This document shows, one piece after another, positions 1-11,033 of a stretch of DNA of 64,000 nucleotides; within the stretch, counting starts at the first letter, position 1; every line of letters starts with the position of its first letter. The position numbers were made by a program, and so were the translations under genes. The stretch is from Clavibacter sp. B3I6 (lineage in GTDB: Bacteria; Actinomycetota; Actinomycetes; Actinomycetales; Microbacteriaceae): positions 868,001-932,000 of the forward strand of contig NZ_JAUSYL010000001.1 of NCBI RefSeq assembly GCF_030816895.1, in the 5' to 3' direction. The notes under the pieces were generated by a model. It saw only the letters and a program-made list of their open reading frames with translations, had not been told where the DNA came from and ran no database searches.

Positions 1-121
1 CCTCCGCGCCCGCAAGCACGCGCGCGACGAGGAGCAGGCCGGCATCGCGCACGACGGCGAGGACCTCGCGCTCGCGCCCGAGTACTTCGACCAGGACCCC
101 TCGAACGACCCGCGCCGCTGA
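1..121 (+). CDS. C-terminal end of an unidentified protein (truncated by window edge)
   Basis: Only the last 39 codons are present, read from base 2 to a TGA at 119-121. The tail is hydrophilic and charged, ending in DQDPSNDPRR, with no recognisable motif. The codon usage (G/C third positions) fits a real gene. The function cannot be named from this fragment. Confidence 0.5.
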   Translation, partial: LRARKHARDEEQAGIAHDGEDLALAPEYFDQDPSNDPRR

Positions 122-201
122 GACGGCGGTGAGCACGAGCGCTCCGCGGGCTCCGAGCCGCGGATGCGCCTTCGCCCGCTGAGGACGGACCCGACCGCGG
201 G

Positions 202-1119
202 TCAGACGTGGTGCCGGTGCTCGTGCCCGGCGTGCTCCTCGGGCTCCAGCTGGAACGTGCTGTGCTCGACGTCGAAGTGGTCGTCGAGGCAGCCGGCCAG
301 CCGGTCGAGAAGCTCCCCCGTGCGTCCCTCGCGGAACACCTCCTGCTCCACCACGACGTGCGCGGTGAAGACGGGCGATCCCGAGGTGATGGCCCACACG
401 TGGACGTCGTGCACGGCCGTGACGCCGGGGGTCTCGAGCAGATGGGCGCGGATCCGCTCGGGCTCGGTGCCCACGGGCGTGGACTCGGTGAGCACGCGCA
501 CCACGTCCCGCAGCAGCACCGCTGCGCGCGGCACGATGAGCGCCGCGATGACGAGCGACGCGATCGCGTCGGCGCGGCCGAAGCCCGTGAGCGCGATGAC
601 GACGCCCGCGACGATGGCGGCGACGGACCCGAACGCGTCGCCGAGCACCTCGAGGTAGGCGCCGCGCAGGCCGATCGAGCGGCCCGCTCCCCCGCGCAGC
701 ACGACGAGCGCCGCGATGTTGGCGACCAGGCCGATGCCGGCGGCGAGCAGCATGACGCCGCCGTCCACCTCCGGACTCTCCGGCGCCAGCAGCCGCTGGA
801 CGCCCTGCACCGCGACGTACACCCCGACGACCGCGAGGATCAGGCCGTTCACGAGCGCGCCGAGCACCTCGCCGCGCTGGAAGCCGAACGTGTGCCGGTC
901 GGTCGCGGGACGCGCGGCGACGACCGTGGCCACCAGGGCGATGCCGAGGCCGAGCAGGTCGCTCGTCATGTGACCGGCGTCCGCGAGGAGCGCCAGGGAG
1001 CCGGAGACGAGGGCGCCGATCACCTCCACGACGAGCACCGACGCGGTGATGGCGATCGCGACGACGAGGCGGCGGCGGTCGGTGACGGCCGCGCCGTGGT
1101 CGTGCGATCCGGAACCCAT
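202..1119 (-). CDS. Cation diffusion facilitator (CzcD/ZitB-type) metal efflux transporter
   Basis: A 305-residue protein with six predicted membrane segments and a cytoplasmic C-terminal domain, the usual layout of CDF proton/metal antiporters that export Zn, Co or Cd. The membrane metal site is visible as AHxxxD-type H50 and D54 in helix 2, and E157 with D161 in helix 5 (EVLGD). Classical zinc CDFs usually have His at the position of E157, so the metal preference may differ. Both ends are His-rich (SHDHG at the start, EEHAGHEHRHHV at the end), probably a metal-sensing or chelating tail. It stands alone, with its 3' end facing the truncated upstream gene. Confidence 0.9.
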   Translation of the reverse strand: MGSGSHDHGAAVTDRRRLVVAIAITASVLVVEVIGALVSGSLALLADAGHMTSDLLGLGIALVATVVAARPATDRHTFGFQRGEVLGALVNGLILAVVGVYVAVQGVQRLLAPESPEVDGGVMLLAAGIGLVANIAALVVLRGGAGRSIGLRGAYLEVLGDAFGSVAAIVAGVVIALTGFGRADAIASLVIAALIVPRAAVLLRDVVRVLTESTPVGTEPERIRAHLLETPGVTAVHDVHVWAITSGSPVFTAHVVVEQEVFREGRTGELLDRLAGCLDDHFDVEHSTFQLEPEEHAGHEHRHHV

Positions 1120-1206
1120 GCCCCCACCGTACGGGCGCGCGAGCGGGCGGATCCGACCGGCACCGCAGTCGGGAACGACTCCCGCTCTCAGGAGGGCGGA
1201 CGGGCG

Positions 1207-1815
1207 TCAGCCGCGACCGAGGAGCTCCTGCCGGACCACCGGCATGATCGCGTCGAAGGCCAGGGCGCGGTGGCTCACGCGGTTCTTCTCGTCAGCGCTC
1301 AGGGCCGCCGCGCTCGCGCCGCCGGTCGACGGTCGGAAGATCGGGTCATAGCCGAAGCCGCCCTCCCCCTCGACCGCGCGGAGCACGGATCCCTCCCAGA
1401 CGCCGACCGCCGTGCGCTCGACGAGGCCGTCGTCGGTCGGCACGACGAGGGCGGCCGCGCAGGTGAAGCGCGCGCCGCGGTGGGCGTCCGGCACGTCGCC
1501 CAGCTGCCACAGCAGGAGCTCGAGGTTCTCCCGGCTGTCGCGGGCGGGGCCCGACCAGCGCGCCGAGAAGATGCCGGGCGATCCGCCGAGGACGTCGACG
1601 CCGATGCCGGAGTCGTCGGCCAGCGCCGCGCAGCCCGTGTGGAGGGCGGCCGCGCGGGCCTTGATGAGGGCGTTCTCCTCGAAGGTCGTGCCGTCCTCCA
1701 CGGGCTCCGGTCCGTCGTAGGCGGCCAGATCGATGCCGTCGAGGCGCGCGCCGAGGATCCGGCGGAGCTCCTCGACCTTGTGGGCGTTGTGCGTGGCGAG
1801 GACGAGCGGGATCAC
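1207..1815 (-). CDS. rdgB: RdgB/HAM1 non-canonical purine NTP pyrophosphatase
   Basis: Hydrolyses dITP, dXTP and ITP to the monophosphates, keeping deaminated purines out of DNA and RNA. The protein has about 202 residues, the usual length. Family signatures seen are LATHNAHKVEEL near the N-terminus (nucleotide binding), DDSGIGVDVLGG in the middle and GFGYDPIF toward the C-terminus. I chose the GTG at 1815. It lies 10 bases after the rph stop and puts the conserved IPLVLATHN stretch at the N-terminus. An upstream in-frame ATG at 1926 would add a Ser/Arg-rich tail that is just the rph reading region out of frame. Likely co-transcribed with murI and rph. Confidence 0.92.
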   Translation of the reverse strand: MIPLVLATHNAHKVEELRRILGARLDGIDLAAYDGPEPVEDGTTFEENALIKARAAALHTGCAALADDSGIGVDVLGGSPGIFSARWSGPARDSRENLELLLWQLGDVPDAHRGARFTCAAALVVPTDDGLVERTAVGVWEGSVLRAVEGEGGFGYDPIFRPSTGGASAAALSADEKNRVSHRALAFDAIMPVVRQELLGRG

Positions 1816-1825
1816 GGGGTCGGCC

Positions 1826-2563
1826 TCAGCGTCCGAGCGCCTGCGCCTGCAGTGCGGTGAGCGTGACCCCGCCGCCGAGAGCGAGGTCGAGCAGCGCGTC
1901 GAGCTCGGCGCGGTCGAAGGGCGCACCCTCGGCCGTGCCCTGCACCTCGACGAACGAGCCGCTGCCCGTCATGACGACGTTCATGTCGGTCTCGGCACGC
2001 ACGTCCTCGACGTACGCGAGGTCGAGGAGCGGCCTCTGGTCGACGATGCCCACCGAGACGGCGGCGACGCTGTCCTTCAGCGGCGTGGCCCGCTGGGCGA
2101 TGAACTTCCGCTCGCGACCCCACTCGAGCGCGTCGGCGAGCGCGACGTACGCGCCCGTGATCGCGGCGGTGCGCGTGCCGCCGTCGGCCTGGAGCACGTC
2201 GCAGTCGATGACGATCGTGTTCTCGCCGAGCGCCTTCATGTCGACGACGGCGCGGAGGCTCCGGCCGATGAGGCGCGAGATCTCGTGCGTGCGGCCGCCG
2301 ACCTTGCCCTTCACGGCCTCGCGGTCCATGCGCTCGTTCGTGGCGCGCGGCAGCATGGCGTACTCGGCGGTGACCCAGCCCTGCCCGCTCCCGGCCTTCC
2401 AGCGCGGCACGCGGTTGGTGAAGGACGCCGTGCAGAGGACGCGGGTGCGCCCGAAGGAGATGAGGGCGGATCCCTCGGCCTGCTCGCTCCAGTTCCGCTC
2501 GATGCTGATCTCGCGCAGCTGGTCGGCGGCGCGTCCGTCGTGGCGGGTGGTCTCGTCGGTCAT
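1826..2563 (-). CDS. rph: Ribonuclease PH
   Basis: A phosphorolytic 3'-5' exoribonuclease that trims tRNA 3' ends. 245 residues, matching the family. Conserved features seen include RTRVLCTAS near residue 40, the MLPRAT stretch, the GGRTHEISRLIGRSLR motif (substrate and phosphate binding), and DCDVLQADGGTRTAAITGA, the catalytic and phosphate-binding core. The ATG overlaps the murI stop by four bases (ATGA, 2560-2563), so the pair is translationally coupled. The rdgB gene follows after 10 bases. This murI-rph-rdgB order is common in actinobacteria. Confidence 0.96.
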   Translation of the reverse strand: MTDETTRHDGRAADQLREISIERNWSEQAEGSALISFGRTRVLCTASFTNRVPRWKAGSGQGWVTAEYAMLPRATNERMDREAVKGKVGGRTHEISRLIGRSLRAVVDMKALGENTIVIDCDVLQADGGTRTAAITGAYVALADALEWGRERKFIAQRATPLKDSVAAVSVGIVDQRPLLDLAYVEDVRAETDMNVVMTGSGSFVEVQGTAEGAPFDRAELDALLDLALGGGVTLTALQAQALGR

Positions 2564-3456
2564 GTGCGGCCTCGGCTCTGCTCGGGGATGGAGGGGGTGC
2601 CGGACGCGGACGACGCGACGGACGCGTCCTCGCGGATCCGGCGGGGAAGGGAGATGGCGCCCGTCTCGACCAGCTCGACGTGCGTGACGCCGGTGCCGAG
2701 CATGCGGTGCGCGAGGTCCTCGAAGTCGGAGGCCCGGCCGCCGGTCGCCTCGTACCGGATCACCGGCGGGGCGTCGGAGCGGCGCTCGATGCCCGCGGAG
2801 ACGAGCTCGCGGTAGACGTCCTTGGCGGTCTCGGTGTCGCTCGAGACGAGCGTGACTAGCGGACCCATGATCAGCGAGATGGCGCCCTCGAGGAACGGGT
2901 AGTGGGTGCAGCCGAGCACGAGCGTGTCGACGCCGGCGTCCTGCAGCGGCGCGAGGTATCGCTCGGCCGCGGCCATGAGCTCGGGGCCCGAGGTGATGCC
3001 GCGCTCGACGAAGCCGACGAAGTCGGGTGCCTCCGCGGAGGTGAGCGCGAGGTGCGGCGCCGCGGCGAACGCGTCGTCGTAGGCCCGGCTCGTGACGGTG
3101 GCATGCGTGGCGATCACGCCGACGCGGTGGTTGCGGGTGACGCTCACGGCGGTGCGCACGGCGGGCTGGATCACCTCGACCACGGGGATGTCGTAGCGCT
3201 CGCGGGCGTCGCGCAGCATGGCGGCGGAGGCGGTGTTGCAGGCGATGACGAGCATCTTGACGCCCCGGTCGACCAGGTCGTCGAGGACCGCGAGGGCGTA
3301 GCGGCGGACGTCCGCGATGGGCTTGTCGCCGTAGGGCGTGTGAGCCGTGTCGCCGATGTAGACGATGGACTCACGCGGCAGGAGGGTCGCCACCGCCCGG
3401 GCCACCGTGAGGCCGCCGACGCCGGAGTCGAAGATCCCGATCGGCGCGTCGCTCAT
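2560..3456 (-). CDS. murI: Glutamate racemase
   Basis: Interconverts L- and D-glutamate in the cytoplasm, supplying D-Glu for peptidoglycan. 298 residues. The two catalytic cysteines are present: C73 in IACNTASAA and C183 in LGCTHYPFL. The N-terminal GIFDSGVGGLTV motif with D10 is also intact. It is the first gene of the murI-rph-rdgB operon and overlaps rph by four bases. About 20 residues at the C-terminus (rich in Ser and Pro) extend past the usual fold and are probably disordered. Confidence 0.96.
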   Translation of the reverse strand: MSDAPIGIFDSGVGGLTVARAVATLLPRESIVYIGDTAHTPYGDKPIADVRRYALAVLDDLVDRGVKMLVIACNTASAAMLRDARERYDIPVVEVIQPAVRTAVSVTRNHRVGVIATHATVTSRAYDDAFAAAPHLALTSAEAPDFVGFVERGITSGPELMAAAERYLAPLQDAGVDTLVLGCTHYPFLEGAISLIMGPLVTLVSSDTETAKDVYRELVSAGIERRSDAPPVIRYEATGGRASDFEDLAHRMLGTGVTHVELVETGAISLPRRIREDASVASSASGTPSIPEQSRGRT

Positions 3457-3526
3457 CCCGCCAGCCTACCGGCGGGTGCGACGGCCGCCGGAGCCCGGCC
3501 CCGCGGATGCGGACCTGCGCCGCGGC

Positions 3527-4990
3527 TCACAGCGACGTCCGCGCGTCCTCCTGCGCGACGAGCTCCGGCAGGTCCTTGAGTCGCGAGAGGCCCGCCAGCG
3601 GCTGGTTCATCCGCGCGTTGCCGCGCAGCCGCTCCTGGTGCCGCTCGAGGAACCGCCAGTAGCCGGCCGTGTACGGGCACGCGGTGGGCCCGACCCGGAC
3701 CTTCGGGTCGAAGGGGCAGCCGCCGCAGTGATCGCTCATGCGGTCGATGTAGGCGCCTCCCGCCGCGTAGGGCTTGGTCGCCATCCGGCCGCCGTCGGCG
3801 TGCAGCGCCATCCCCACCACGTTCGCCGGCATGACCCAGGGCGTGCCGTCGACGAAGGAGTCGATGAACCAGTCGTTCATGGCGCGCGGGTCGTAGCCGC
3901 GCTGGAGCGCGAGGTTGCCGAGGATCATCAGCCGCTCGATGTGGTGCGCCCAGCCGTGTGTGCGGACCTTGTCGACGACGTGGGCGAGGCAGGCCGCCTC
4001 GATGCCCGACGGGTCGAGCGCCTGCAGCGCGGTGGGGACGCCGCGACGCGCCTCGAGCCGGTTCTGGGAGGTGTAGTCGTCCTCGAACGCCCAGTAGAGG
4101 TGCCAGACGTAGTCGCGCCAGCCCATGATCTGCCGCACGATGCCCTCGACGCTCTGGATGGGAGCGCGCCCGGCGGCGTGCTCCGCCGTGATGCGCTCGA
4201 TGACGTCGGCGGGATCCAGCACGCCCATGTTCATGGTGGCGCTCAGCAGCGAGTGCGCCATGGTCCAGTCGCCGCGCAGGGAGGCGTCCTCGAAGGGCCC
4301 GAAGTCGTTGAGGCGGCTGGCCACGAAGTCGTCGAGCGATCGGCGGCCCTCCTCGGGCGTGACCGCGAAGCGGCGCGGCCCGTCCTCGCCGACGAAGCGC
4401 ATGAGGCCCTTCCGCTCCCACTCGTCGAGGTCGGCGCGCACCTCGGCGTCGATCTCGTCCTCCTCCGGCCACCAGGGCTCCGGGAGCCCGAGGCTCGCGG
4501 CGCCGCGGGGCGGCCGCTCGCGGTTGTCGTGGTCGTAGTTCCAGCGGCCGCCGACCGGGCTGTCGCCGTCCATGAGGATGCCGGTGCGCGCGCGGGACCA
4601 CCGGTAGAAGTCCTCCATCACCAGGCGGTTGGAGGTGCGGCCCGCCATCCACTCGGCGAACTCCTGCTCGCTCGTGACGAAGCCGCGGCTCGGCAGCACC
4701 TCCGCCCCGATCTCGGCCACGAGCCGACGGAGCCCCCGCGAGGTGGGGTCGATGACCTCGAGGTCGCGCCGACCCTCCACGACCTCGCGGTAGTGGTCCA
4801 CCTGGTGGAACTCCACGCGGTCGCCCAGGGCGCGGGCCCGGTGCCGGATGCCGGACAGGATGAGGTGCGCCTTCGCGCGGTGGTACGGCCGACGCGCGAG
4901 CAGGCCGCGCGACTCGATGAGCAGCATGGGCCCGCCGTCGTCGAAGTGGTCGCCCAGCTGGTCGGCGAGGATCCATCGCGTGCGCTCCAT
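3527..4990 (-). CDS. Iron-sulfur cryptochrome/photolyase (FeS-BCP, PhrB/CryB type)
   Basis: A 487-residue flavoprotein of the bacterial FeS cryptochrome/photolyase group, known for repair of (6-4) photoproducts (Agrobacterium PhrB) or blue-light signalling (Rhodobacter CryB). Four cysteines C334, C422, C425 and C438 show the same spacing (88, 3, 13) as the 4Fe-4S ligands I recall for PhrB (C350, C438, C441, C454). The FAD-domain motif GWRDYVWHLYW and HIERLMILGN are present. The N-terminal lumazine/antenna domain begins at once with RWILADQLGDHF. The gene is divergent from pncB with only 91 bases between them, which must hold both promoters. Confidence 0.92.
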   Translation of the reverse strand: MERTRWILADQLGDHFDDGGPMLLIESRGLLARRPYHRAKAHLILSGIRHRARALGDRVEFHQVDHYREVVEGRRDLEVIDPTSRGLRRLVAEIGAEVLPSRGFVTSEQEFAEWMAGRTSNRLVMEDFYRWSRARTGILMDGDSPVGGRWNYDHDNRERPPRGAASLGLPEPWWPEEDEIDAEVRADLDEWERKGLMRFVGEDGPRRFAVTPEEGRRSLDDFVASRLNDFGPFEDASLRGDWTMAHSLLSATMNMGVLDPADVIERITAEHAAGRAPIQSVEGIVRQIMGWRDYVWHLYWAFEDDYTSQNRLEARRGVPTALQALDPSGIEAACLAHVVDKVRTHGWAHHIERLMILGNLALQRGYDPRAMNDWFIDSFVDGTPWVMPANVVGMALHADGGRMATKPYAAGGAYIDRMSDHCGGCPFDPKVRVGPTACPYTAGYWRFLERHQERLRGNARMNQPLAGLSRLKDLPELVAQEDARTSL

Positions 4991-5081
4991 GGCACGAACC
5001 TAGGCGGGACCCCCGTCATCGCGACCGCGCGTGCGCCAGGCGGATCGGCCCGACGCCGGGGCACCGTCCTAGGCTGGGCGC

Positions 5082-6395
5082 GTGCACCAGGCGACCTCCC
5101 TCCTCACCGACCGGTACGAGCTGACGATGCTCGACGCAGCGCTCAAGGCCGGCACCCACGACCGCGAGTGCGTGTTCGAGTGCTTCGCCCGGCGGCTGCC
5201 CACCGGCCGCCGCTTCGGCGTCGTCGCGGGCACGGGGCGTCTGCTCGAGCTGATCCGCGACTTCCGCTTCGGCGACGCCGAGCTCGAGTACCTCCGCTCC
5301 GAGCGGGTGGTGGGCGAGGAGGCGCTCGCGTGGCTCGCCGACTACCGCTTCCGCGGCCGCATCACGGGCTACCGCGAGGGCGAGGCGTACTTCCCCGGGT
5401 CACCGCTCCTCACCGTGGAGGCGCCCTTCGCCGACGGCGTGATCCTGGAGACGCTCGTCCTCAGTGTCCTCAACTACGACTCGGCCGTGGCCAGCGCCGC
5501 CGCCCGCATGGTGCAGGTCGCCGGCGGGCGGCCGCTCGCCGAGATGGGATCGCGCCGCACGGGCGAGCGCTCCGCCGTCGCCGCTGCCCGCGCCGCCTTC
5601 ATCGCGGGCTTCAGCGCCACCTCGAACCTCGAGGCCGGACGCACCTGGGGCGTCCCGACCATGGGGACGGCCGCGCACTCCTTCACGCTCCTGCACGACA
5701 CCGAGGAGCAGGCCTTCCGCGCGCAGGTCGATGCGCTGGGCGCCGGGACGACCCTCCTCGTCGACACCTACGACGTCCGGCAGGGCGTGGAGACCGCCGT
5801 CCGCGTCGCCGGCACGGGCCTCGGCGCCGTGCGGCTCGACTCCGGTGACCTCCCGGTCCTCGTCGGCGAGGTGCGCGCGCAGCTCGACGCGCTGGGGGCC
5901 ACGGGCACCCGGATCACCGTCACCAACGACCTCGACGAGCACGGCATCGCGGGCCTCGCGGCTTCGCCCGTCGACTCCTACGGCGTCGGCACGTCGCTCG
6001 TCACGGGATCCGGCGCCCCCGCGGCCGGCATGGTCTTCAAGCTCGTCGCCCACCGTCCCGCCGGCGGGGGCGAGTGGGTCCCCGTCGCGAAGCGGTCGAC
6101 GGGCAAGCAGAGCCGCGGCGGCCTCAAGGGCGCCCTGCGCCGGCACGACGCGGCTGGCGTCGCGACGTCCGAGCTCGTCACGGTCGGGCCGCATCCGGCG
6201 CCGCTCCCGGGCGACCGCGACCTCATCGTCACGCTCGTCGAGGACGGCGAGCCGGATCCGCGGTGGCTCGGCCCCGCGGGCACCGCGGCGGCACGCGAGC
6301 ACCACGCCCGGGTCGTGCGCGACCTGCCGGTGCAGGCGTTCCGCCTGCGCGCGGGCGATCCGGCGATCCCCACCGAGGACGGCGCCACCGCCTGA
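5082..6395 (+). CDS. pncB: Nicotinate phosphoribosyltransferase
   Basis: Makes nicotinate mononucleotide from nicotinate and PRPP in NAD salvage. 437 residues from a GTG start. The conserved N-terminal LLTDRYELTML, the GSRRTGE loop and the GTAAHSF stretch are present. H199 of GTAAHSF is the histidine expected to be phosphorylated in the ATP-coupled mechanism. The phosphate-binding region is seen around RLDSGDL and NDLDE. Monocistronic, convergent with the DUF3039 gene 35 bases downstream. Confidence 0.95.
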   Translation: MHQATSLLTDRYELTMLDAALKAGTHDRECVFECFARRLPTGRRFGVVAGTGRLLELIRDFRFGDAELEYLRSERVVGEEALAWLADYRFRGRITGYREGEAYFPGSPLLTVEAPFADGVILETLVLSVLNYDSAVASAAARMVQVAGGRPLAEMGSRRTGERSAVAAARAAFIAGFSATSNLEAGRTWGVPTMGTAAHSFTLLHDTEEQAFRAQVDALGAGTTLLVDTYDVRQGVETAVRVAGTGLGAVRLDSGDLPVLVGEVRAQLDALGATGTRITVTNDLDEHGIAGLAASPVDSYGVGTSLVTGSGAPAAGMVFKLVAHRPAGGGEWVPVAKRSTGKQSRGGLKGALRRHDAAGVATSELVTVGPHPAPLPGDRDLIVTLVEDGEPDPRWLGPAGTAAAREHHARVVRDLPVQAFRLRAGDPAIPTEDGATA

Positions 6396-6430
6396 GGCCG
6401 CCCCGGACGGCGGCGGACCACCCGGCCGGG

Positions 6431-6718
6431 CTACTCCGGCTTCATGCCCTCGTAGATGCGCTTGCAGTCGGGGCAGACGGGGAACTTCTCGGGGTCGCGG
6501 CCGGGCAGCCACTTCTTGCCGCAGAGCGCCTTGACGGGCTTGCCGCTGATGGCGGACTCCAGGATCTTGTCCTTCTTCACGTAGTGCGAGAAGCGCTCGT
6601 GATCTCCGGGTTCGATCGTCTCCTGCTCGAGGAGCTCCTCGAGCTCGCGGTCGAGGGTGTCGGTGCCGCCGCCCTGCGTGGGCCGGCCGGGGTCCTGTTC
6701 GATGCTGAGGATGACCAT
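6431..6718 (-). CDS. DUF3039 family protein (small zinc-ribbon-like)
   Basis: 95 residues, matching the actinobacterial DUF3039 family of unknown function. The N-terminal third is acidic (LDRELEELLEQE). The C-terminal part holds a single Cys at ALCGKKW and a CPDC pair (VCPDCKRIYEG), which looks like a small metal-binding ribbon. It lies between convergent pncB and the ABC-2 permease gene. No function can be inferred beyond family membership. Confidence 0.88.
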   Translation of the reverse strand: MVILSIEQDPGRPTQGGGTDTLDRELEELLEQETIEPGDHERFSHYVKKDKILESAISGKPVKALCGKKWLPGRDPEKFPVCPDCKRIYEGMKPE

Positions 6719-6776
6719 GGCCCCAGTCTACTTTTCCCGCGCGGGGGATCCGGCGGCGGCGCCGTCGGGGTCCGCG

Positions 6777-8323
6777 CTAGTGCCGCTGGGCGAACGCGAG
6801 GAGCTCCGGGCCGCGCCGCTCGAACACGCGGCCGCCGCCGACGAGTCCCGCGACCAGCGTCAGCACGCCGATCCCGATGCCCACGACCAGCGACCACGCC
6901 GGGTACGCGCCGCCGTGGACGAGGCCCATCCAGCCCAGCCACGCGGACGGGAGGGCCAGCACGACCGTGGCCAGGAAAGTGAGGGTCGGGACGGTGGATC
7001 CCCCCGCGCCAGCGGACTGCGGCGCGTGGAACGGGCTGTCCCCCGGCCGCGACGCCGGGTAGGGGAAGCGCGCGGAGAAGAGCGACGACAGCCCGACGCC
7101 GACGAGCAGGACCCCGCCGCTGACGCCGACGACCGACGGCAGGACCGACGCGTCGCCGAAGCCGAGCGCGCTGAGAGGCGCGCCAATCGCCACGAGCGGG
7201 ACGCCGATGGCGAGGACCGGCACGATGCGGCCGACACGGTCGGCGACGCCCCGGATCCCCGAGACCACGTGCAGCCAGACGGCCGTGTGGTCGTGCGCGG
7301 TGTCGTTGTGCACGCTCCAGCCGAGGAACAGGGCCATGACGGGCAGCGGCACGAGCGCGAGCACGTGCGCGTCCACGTCGACGATGACGAGCGGGACGAG
7401 GAGGACGAGCGGGAGCACGGGGATGAGGACGAGCGTGGCGCGGTAGCGCGGATCGCGGATCCAGTACGTGACGCTGCGGGCGGCCACCGCCCCCGCCGGC
7501 GACGCCCCGAAGCGGCCGAACCAGCCGAGGCCGGTCTGCGCGCGGCCGCCGCCGGCGCGGTCGGGTGCGGTGAGCGCCCACGGCACGACGCGGATCCAGA
7601 CGAGGACGAGGAGGGCCGCCGAGGCGATGGCCACGAGCAGCATGCCGACCGCGGCGCCCGCGTCGCCGGCGACGGCCGCGGCGGGGGCGGCCCAGGCGGC
7701 GCCGAGCGGCGTCCAGGCGAGGACGTCGAGCAGGCCGCGCGCGGGGCGGAGCCCGTCGTCGAGGAGGTCCGCCTGCGCGAGGGCGACGACGGCCGGCACG
7801 AGCAGCACGGCGACGAGGCCTGCCAGGAGGCCGGTCGCCTCGCGCGCCCGCCGCGTGCTGAGCAGGATCGAGGCGAGCACGGTGCTGATGCGGGCGACGA
7901 GCACGCTGGTGACGACGGCGGAGACGGCCCCCAGCACGGCGACGAGGGTCGTGAGCGGGTCGCGGGCCCAGGTGACGACGGTGGTCAGCGCGACGACGAC
8001 GAGGATCACGCCGGGCACGCTGACGAGCGCGGCCACGCCGAGCGCGAGCGCCAGCCGTCGGGACGGGATGCCGTAGAGCGCGAAGCGCCGCGGATCCAGG
8101 GCGTCATCGGATCCGAGGACGAGCGGCACGACCAGGGCGCCGAGGACGACGAGCGCGCCCCCGGCCACGACGACGTCCCGCGCGGCCGGCACGTCCGCGT
8201 CGCGGAGACCCGCGAGCGCCCCCACGGCCAGCACCGTGACGAGGATCCCGTAGACGCCTGCCGCGACCAGGCCGAGCACCTGCCAGGGACTGCGGCGGAA
8301 CGCGTTGGCGAGGAGGGCCAGCC

Positions 8324-8348
<25 letters not shown>
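6777..8348 (-). CDS. ABC-2 type exporter membrane protein
   Basis: 523 residues, strongly hydrophobic, with about twelve predicted membrane spans spread along the whole length. It starts as MVALVLRLRLALLANAFRRS from a GTG at 8348, inside the last 25 bases of the ATPase gene. This overlap indicates a coupled ATPase-permease pair. The likely role is the transmembrane half of an export pump. The substrate is unknown, and no signature fixes it. Confidence 0.85.
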
Positions 8349-10039
<1,691 letters not shown>

Positions 10040-10328
10040 GCGCCCACGTTAGCAAGGCACCCCTCCGCGCCCGCCGCACCGTCCTCGATGCCGCGCCGGT
10101 GCCCCTCGCGGGAAGTGGTGAGGCACGCGGCGCCACCGTCCCCGCGGCTGGCCACATCACGAAAGGGACACGACAGCACGCGGGATCCCGCCTATTTCCC
10201 CGCCTGCGGCCTACGATGGAGGAGGCATGACGGAGTGTCGAACAGGAAACCCGCGGGTGAAGTCGCGGCGAACCCTCGACGCCCGAGGGTCCCGGCCGCT
10301 CTCGGCACCCGCATCGAACGGAGAACAC
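10040..10328. promoter_or_regulatory. Divergent intergenic region between ABC ATPase and cytidylyltransferase genes
   Basis: About 289 bases holding the promoters of two divergent genes. Visible elements are a 12-bp perfect palindrome GCGGGATCCCGC at 10180-10191, a -10-like TACGAT at 10212-10217, and a strong GGAGGAGG ribosome-site-like stretch just before an ATG at 10227. That ATG is in frame with the cytidylyltransferase, so a 34-residue longer form is possible. I see no other gene here. Confidence 0.45.
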
Positions 10329-11021
10329 ATGACCACGCAGGTAGTCATCCTGGCGGCAGGCATGGGCAGCCGTCTCGGACGCAGCCTCCCCAAGCCCCTC
10401 ACCGAGCTGAGCGACGGCCGCACCATCATGGGCCAGCAGTTCGACAACATCCGCTTCGGCCTCGGCGACGACGCCAAGGTGAGCATCGTCGTCGGCTACA
10501 AGCTCGACCACATCATCGACGCCTTCCCGGACGCCGACTACATCTACAACGAGCAGTACGACCAGACGAACACGTCCAAGAGCCTGCTCCGCGCCCTCCG
10601 CGCCTCGGGCCCCGGCGGCGTCCTCTGGATGAACGGCGACGTGGTCTTCGACCCGATGATCCTCCGCCGCGCCGCCGCGATGATCGCGCGCGACCAGTCC
10701 TTCGTCACCGTGAACACCTCCCGCGTCTCGGACGAGGAGGTCAAGTACACGACCAGCCCCGAGGGCTACATCCGCGAGCTGTCGAAGACCGTGAAGGGCG
10801 GCCTCGGCGAGGCCGTCGGCATCAACTACGTCTCCAAGGCGGACAAGCCGGTGCTCATCCGCCAGCTCGCCCGCGTCGGCGACCAGGACTACTTCGAGCG
10901 TGGAATAGAGTTGGCGATCGAGCAGGACTCCCTGCTCGTCGAACCGGTAGACATCTCCGACCTGTACGCGGTCGAGGTCGACTTCGCGGAGGACCTCGAG
11001 AGGGCCAACCTCTTCGTCTAG
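10329..11021 (+). CDS. LicC-like sugar/choline-phosphate nucleotidyltransferase
   Basis: 230 residues with the nucleotidyltransferase signature LAAGMGSRLGRSLPKPLTEL (residues ~6-25) and the metal-binding MNGDVVFD. Related to LicC/choline-phosphate cytidylyltransferases that make CDP-activated head groups for teichoic acids and other polymers. I chose the ATG at 10329 (GGAGA just upstream) because the family begins with this Rossmann strand. The upstream in-frame ATG at 10227 is an alternative. Followed by the exporter genes, so a role in making an activated precursor or modification for an exported glycopolymer is inferred. The actual substrate is not determined. Confidence 0.82.
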   Translation: MTTQVVILAAGMGSRLGRSLPKPLTELSDGRTIMGQQFDNIRFGLGDDAKVSIVVGYKLDHIIDAFPDADYIYNEQYDQTNTSKSLLRALRASGPGGVLWMNGDVVFDPMILRRAAAMIARDQSFVTVNTSRVSDEEVKYTTSPEGYIRELSKTVKGGLGEAVGINYVSKADKPVLIRQLARVGDQDYFERGIELAIEQDSLLVEPVDISDLYAVEVDFAEDLERANLFV

Positions 11022-11033
11022 ACCGCCTCGGGG

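Noticed and set aside
3365..5848. An 827-codon plus-strand frame across the photolyase and pncB genes
   Set aside because: It is a shadow of genes with clear family motifs in other frames, and the protein is repetitive Arg/Ala/Val text.
5082..6395. Antisense frames within pncB as real genes
   Set aside because: The pncB protein has complete family motifs. The antisense products are Arg/Gly/Ala-rich with no homology features.
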